A DNA stretch of 64,000 nt from an uncultured Lachnospiraceae bacterium (GTDB lineage Bacteria; Bacillota; Clostridia; Lachnospirales; Lachnospiraceae): contig CAMEIX010000002.1 in the NCBI GenBank assembly GCA_945919075.1, positions 62,001 to 126,000 on the forward strand. The letters run 5' to 3'. Shown here in pieces: positions 61,938 through 64,000 of the stretch (position 1 is the stretch's first letter; each line of letters starts with the position of its first letter). A program made the position numbers and the translations under genes. The notes beneath the pieces were generated by a model. That model had not been told where the DNA came from. It did not search any database and saw only the letters and a program-made list of their open reading frames with translations.

Positions 61938-62672
61938 ATGTTGTCAAAAATAATTGATGCCGGATGTAAACTTGAATTACAGGTGTTAAACAAAAATCTG
62001 ACCCTACAGCAGGATGACGAAAAGAAAAAAGTATATTACAGTCAGGTTTATGAAGTGATTTCCGATGACAGGATGGAAATTACCATGCCCATGGAAAAAA
62101 CGAAATTGATACTACTTCCCGTGGATGGTGAATTTGATGCAACATTTTACGTGGGTGAGAACCTGTATCAGGCATTTATACGCGTAGTGGATCGGTATAA
62201 ATCAGACAATATGTATATTTTACTGGTTGACCTGACCAGCAATCTCAGAAAGGTACAGCGAAGGGAGTATTATCGCTTTAGCTGTGCATTGGAAATGTGT
62301 TCCCGTCCTCTCATGGAGGAAGAAGTGAGGGAAGTGGAGGAAAAGGGGAATCATTATATGCTGACTCCCGGACTTCCGCTTAAGAGGAGCGTCATAGTGG
62401 ATATCAGTGGCGGAGGTCTTCGGTTTATCAGTGACCATACCTATGAACCGGATAGTCTGATTTATTGTTCCTATTATCTGTCCTTCGGAGGGAAAACCAA
62501 GCAATGTGAGTGCGTGGGGCGGATTTTAAGTGTCCGTGAACTGGAGCACAGGAAGGGAAATTATGAGCATCGCGTACAATATGTGAATATGGGTGCCGGC
62601 GACAGAGAAGAAATTATCCGGTTTATCTTTGAAGAAGAGCGAAAGAGCAGAAACAGAGATAATAATCGCTAA
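61938..62672 (+). CDS. YcgR-like PilZ-domain protein
   Basis: A 244-residue protein with an N-terminal YcgR-like beta domain (about 1-100) and a C-terminal PilZ domain. The cyclic-di-GMP site is intact: RxxxR as Arg109-EYY-Arg113 and DxSxxG as Asp155-IS-GGG160. Proteins of this kind (YcgR, MotI/DgrA) brake the flagellar motor by binding the stator when cyclic-di-GMP is high. Here it is encoded inside the fla/che operon between flhG and cheB. AGGAGG precedes the ATG. Confidence 0.9.
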   Translation: MLSKIIDAGCKLELQVLNKNLTLQQDDEKKKVYYSQVYEVISDDRMEITMPMEKTKLILLPVDGEFDATFYVGENLYQAFIRVVDRYKSDNMYILLVDLTSNLRKVQRREYYRFSCALEMCSRPLMEEEVREVEEKGNHYMLTPGLPLKRSVIVDISGGGLRFISDHTYEPDSLIYCSYYLSFGGKTKQCECVGRILSVRELEHRKGNYEHRVQYVNMGAGDREEIIRFIFEEERKSRNRDNNR

Positions 62673-62726
62673 TAAAATACATCAAAAAGTTATTTTGCAC
62701 TTATGAGAAGAGGAAGGTGTGATATA

Positions 62727-63326
62727 ATGAATCATACTGAAAAAAAGTGTGCAAATACTATAGTGGCGATTGCAAGCTCCACAGGGGGCCCGAAAGCATT
62801 ACAAGTGGTTCTCGGAGGGCTTCCCAAGGATTTTCCTTCTCCGGTGGTTGTGGTACAACATATGCCCACAGGTTTTACGGAAGTAATGGCAGAAAGATTG
62901 AATAATCTCTGTCAGATGGAAGTAAAAGAGGGAGAGGAAGGGGAATACCTAATGCCCGGTGTAATCTATATTGCAAAAAGCGGTATGCATCTGACCATCA
63001 AAAGGACTATGGCAGGAAAGCATATATTGCAGTATCTGGATGCACCCAACCGGGAGGGCGTAAAGCCCTGTGCAAATTACTTGTATGAGTCACTTGCGGA
63101 ATGCAAATTTGACCGGCATATCTGTGTTGTCCTGACCGGAATGGGTTCGGACGGTACGGATGGAATCATGGCATTAAAAAAGAAAAAAGAATGCTATGTT
63201 ATTTCTCAGGATCAGGCTACAAGTGCTATTTACGGTATGCCGAAGAAAGTATATGAAGCAGGTTTGTCCGATATAGTTTTGCCTTTAAACGAAATTTCAA
63301 AGGAAATCATCAAAATGCGGGGGTAA
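62727..63326 (+). CDS. cheB: CheB methylesterase domain protein without receiver
   Basis: A 199-residue protein that is only the CheB catalytic domain: Ser18 in SSTGGPKA, His45 in QHMPTG and Asp142 in MGSDGTDG form the triad. CheB removes methyl groups from chemoreceptor glutamates and normally carries an N-terminal receiver of about 130 residues phosphorylated by CheA; here that part is absent and only about 10 residues precede the fold. The ATG at 62727 has GAGGAAGGTG seven bases upstream; an earlier ATG at 62703 adds only eight residues and has no site. So this is not a start error hiding a receiver. Confidence 0.9.
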   Translation: MNHTEKKCANTIVAIASSTGGPKALQVVLGGLPKDFPSPVVVVQHMPTGFTEVMAERLNNLCQMEVKEGEEGEYLMPGVIYIAKSGMHLTIKRTMAGKHILQYLDAPNREGVKPCANYLYESLAECKFDRHICVVLTGMGSDGTDGIMALKKKKECYVISQDQATSAIYGMPKKVYEAGLSDIVLPLNEISKEIIKMRG

Positions 63327-63332
63327 GAGAAA

Positions 63333-64000
63333 ATGGATGTAAGTCAGTATCTGGAAATCTTTCTTGACGAGACAACGGAACATTTACAAAACCTAAATAC
63401 ACAAATCCTGACCTTAGAGCAGGAGCCGGAAAATATGGATACCATTAATGAAATTTTCCGTGCGGCACATTCCCTAAAGGGTATGGCCGGAACCATGGGG
63501 TATAAGAGAATGCAGACCCTGACCCATGATATGGAAAATGTGTTTTCCGAAGTACGTAACGGAAACATTAAAGTGAAGGCAAGCATGATTGATGTTTTAT
63601 TTCAATGCCTGGATGCATTGGAAGAATATACTGCCAATATCAGGGAATCCGGTGATGAGGGAACCAATGACAATGAAGTCATTATTAACCTTTTAAATGA
63701 TCAGCTTAAAGGTAAGGAAGAAGCATCCAAGGAGGCAGCCAAGGCACAGACTGCCGAGAAAGAAGCACCGGCATCGGATAACGGAAGCGGCGACCGGAGA
63801 AAATGGCTGCAGATTAAGCTTGGTAGCACCGAAACCATGGTGATTAATGAGGCATTAAAGCAGGGACTCAAGGTGTATGGAGCCACTGTTTATGTACAGG
63901 AAACCTGTCTTTTGAAAGCAGCCCGTGCATTCCTCGTATTTAAGGCCATTGAAGAAGTCGGGGAAGTCATTGTATCCAGTCCTTCCGCACAGGATATTGA
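63333..64000 (+). CDS. cheA: Chemotaxis histidine kinase CheA, N-terminal part
   Basis: At least 222 residues, cut by the right edge of the window. The P1 Hpt domain has its phospho-accepting His46 in AAHSLKGMAGTMGY and is followed by a linker of Ala/Glu-rich low complexity (about 130-152) and the beginning of a second domain with receptor-coupling P2 features (about 154 onward). CheA phosphorylates CheY. It starts six bases after the cheB stop; AAGAGA is a modest site. The dimerisation, kinase and CheW-like domains would lie beyond 64000. Confidence 0.93.
   Translation, partial: MDVSQYLEIFLDETTEHLQNLNTQILTLEQEPENMDTINEIFRAAHSLKGMAGTMGYKRMQTLTHDMENVFSEVRNGNIKVKASMIDVLFQCLDALEEYTANIRESGDEGTNDNEVIINLLNDQLKGKEEASKEAAKAQTAEKEAPASDNGSGDRRKWLQIKLGSTETMVINEALKQGLKVYGATVYVQETCLLKAARAFLVFKAIEEVGEVIVSSPSAQDI

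Noticed and set aside
62695-62728. TTGCAC and TATAAT before cheB as an internal promoter
   Set aside because: The spacer is 22 bases and the TATAAT overlaps the cheB start codon.

Overview
The window reads as a chromosome segment of an anaerobic, low-to-mid GC, spore-forming Firmicute of the Lachnospiraceae type (Roseburia / Butyrivibrio / Eubacterium relatives). This rests on SpoIIM- and SpoVB-like sporulation proteins, CodY, SwrD/FlbD, FliY in place of a short FliN, a single long fla/che operon, and Clostridia-style type IV pilus genes. No tRNA, rRNA, CRISPR array, prophage or insertion sequence was seen. The organism assignment is an inference from protein families, not from a database match.

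Layout. (1) 1-10345: spoIIM, a XerD-like recombinase with two active-site residues replaced, then a tightly packed signalling cluster. The cluster holds a 1304-residue membrane protein (beta-propeller sensor, HD-GYP, receiver), an Hpt protein, two membrane-anchored BMP-family binding proteins and a hybrid histidine kinase. (2) 10346-13633, minus strand: a PHP phosphoesterase and a SpoVB-like flippase in tandem, followed by a DAHP synthase with its own promoter. (3) 13736-18173: gap, pgk, tpiA and then, unexpectedly, pilT. (4) 18226-29552: a type IV pilus operon, pilB-pilC-pilA-pilD-pilMN(fused)-pilO plus four minor pilin-like genes, the last very large. (5) 29585-34350: a dynamin-like GTPase divergent from a protein with about eight SHOCT-like repeats. 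(6) 34369-37560: topA and codY. (7) 37661-64000: a fla/che operon of 31 visible genes running off the right edge inside cheA.

How the parts may work together. Two surface machines, type IV pili and the flagellum, dominate the window. The PilZ protein in the flagellar operon, the MshEN-like N-terminus of PilB and the HD-GYP protein all point to cyclic-di-GMP as a shared control. CodY sits directly upstream of flgB, as in Bacillus subtilis, which suggests nutritional control of motility. The flagellar promoter and the promoter of the divergent PHP gene each carry a perfect 14-bp palindrome just downstream of the -10 box, and the two palindromes share a core, so a common regulator is possible.

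The most likely undescribed systems are: (a) the BMP / hybrid kinase / Hpt / propeller-HD-GYP phosphorelay, which has binding proteins but no transporter genes beside them; and (b) the dynamin-SHOCT pair. Start codons were chosen from ribosome-binding sites and several differ from the longest open frame. All functional statements are from reading motifs and gene order by eye.
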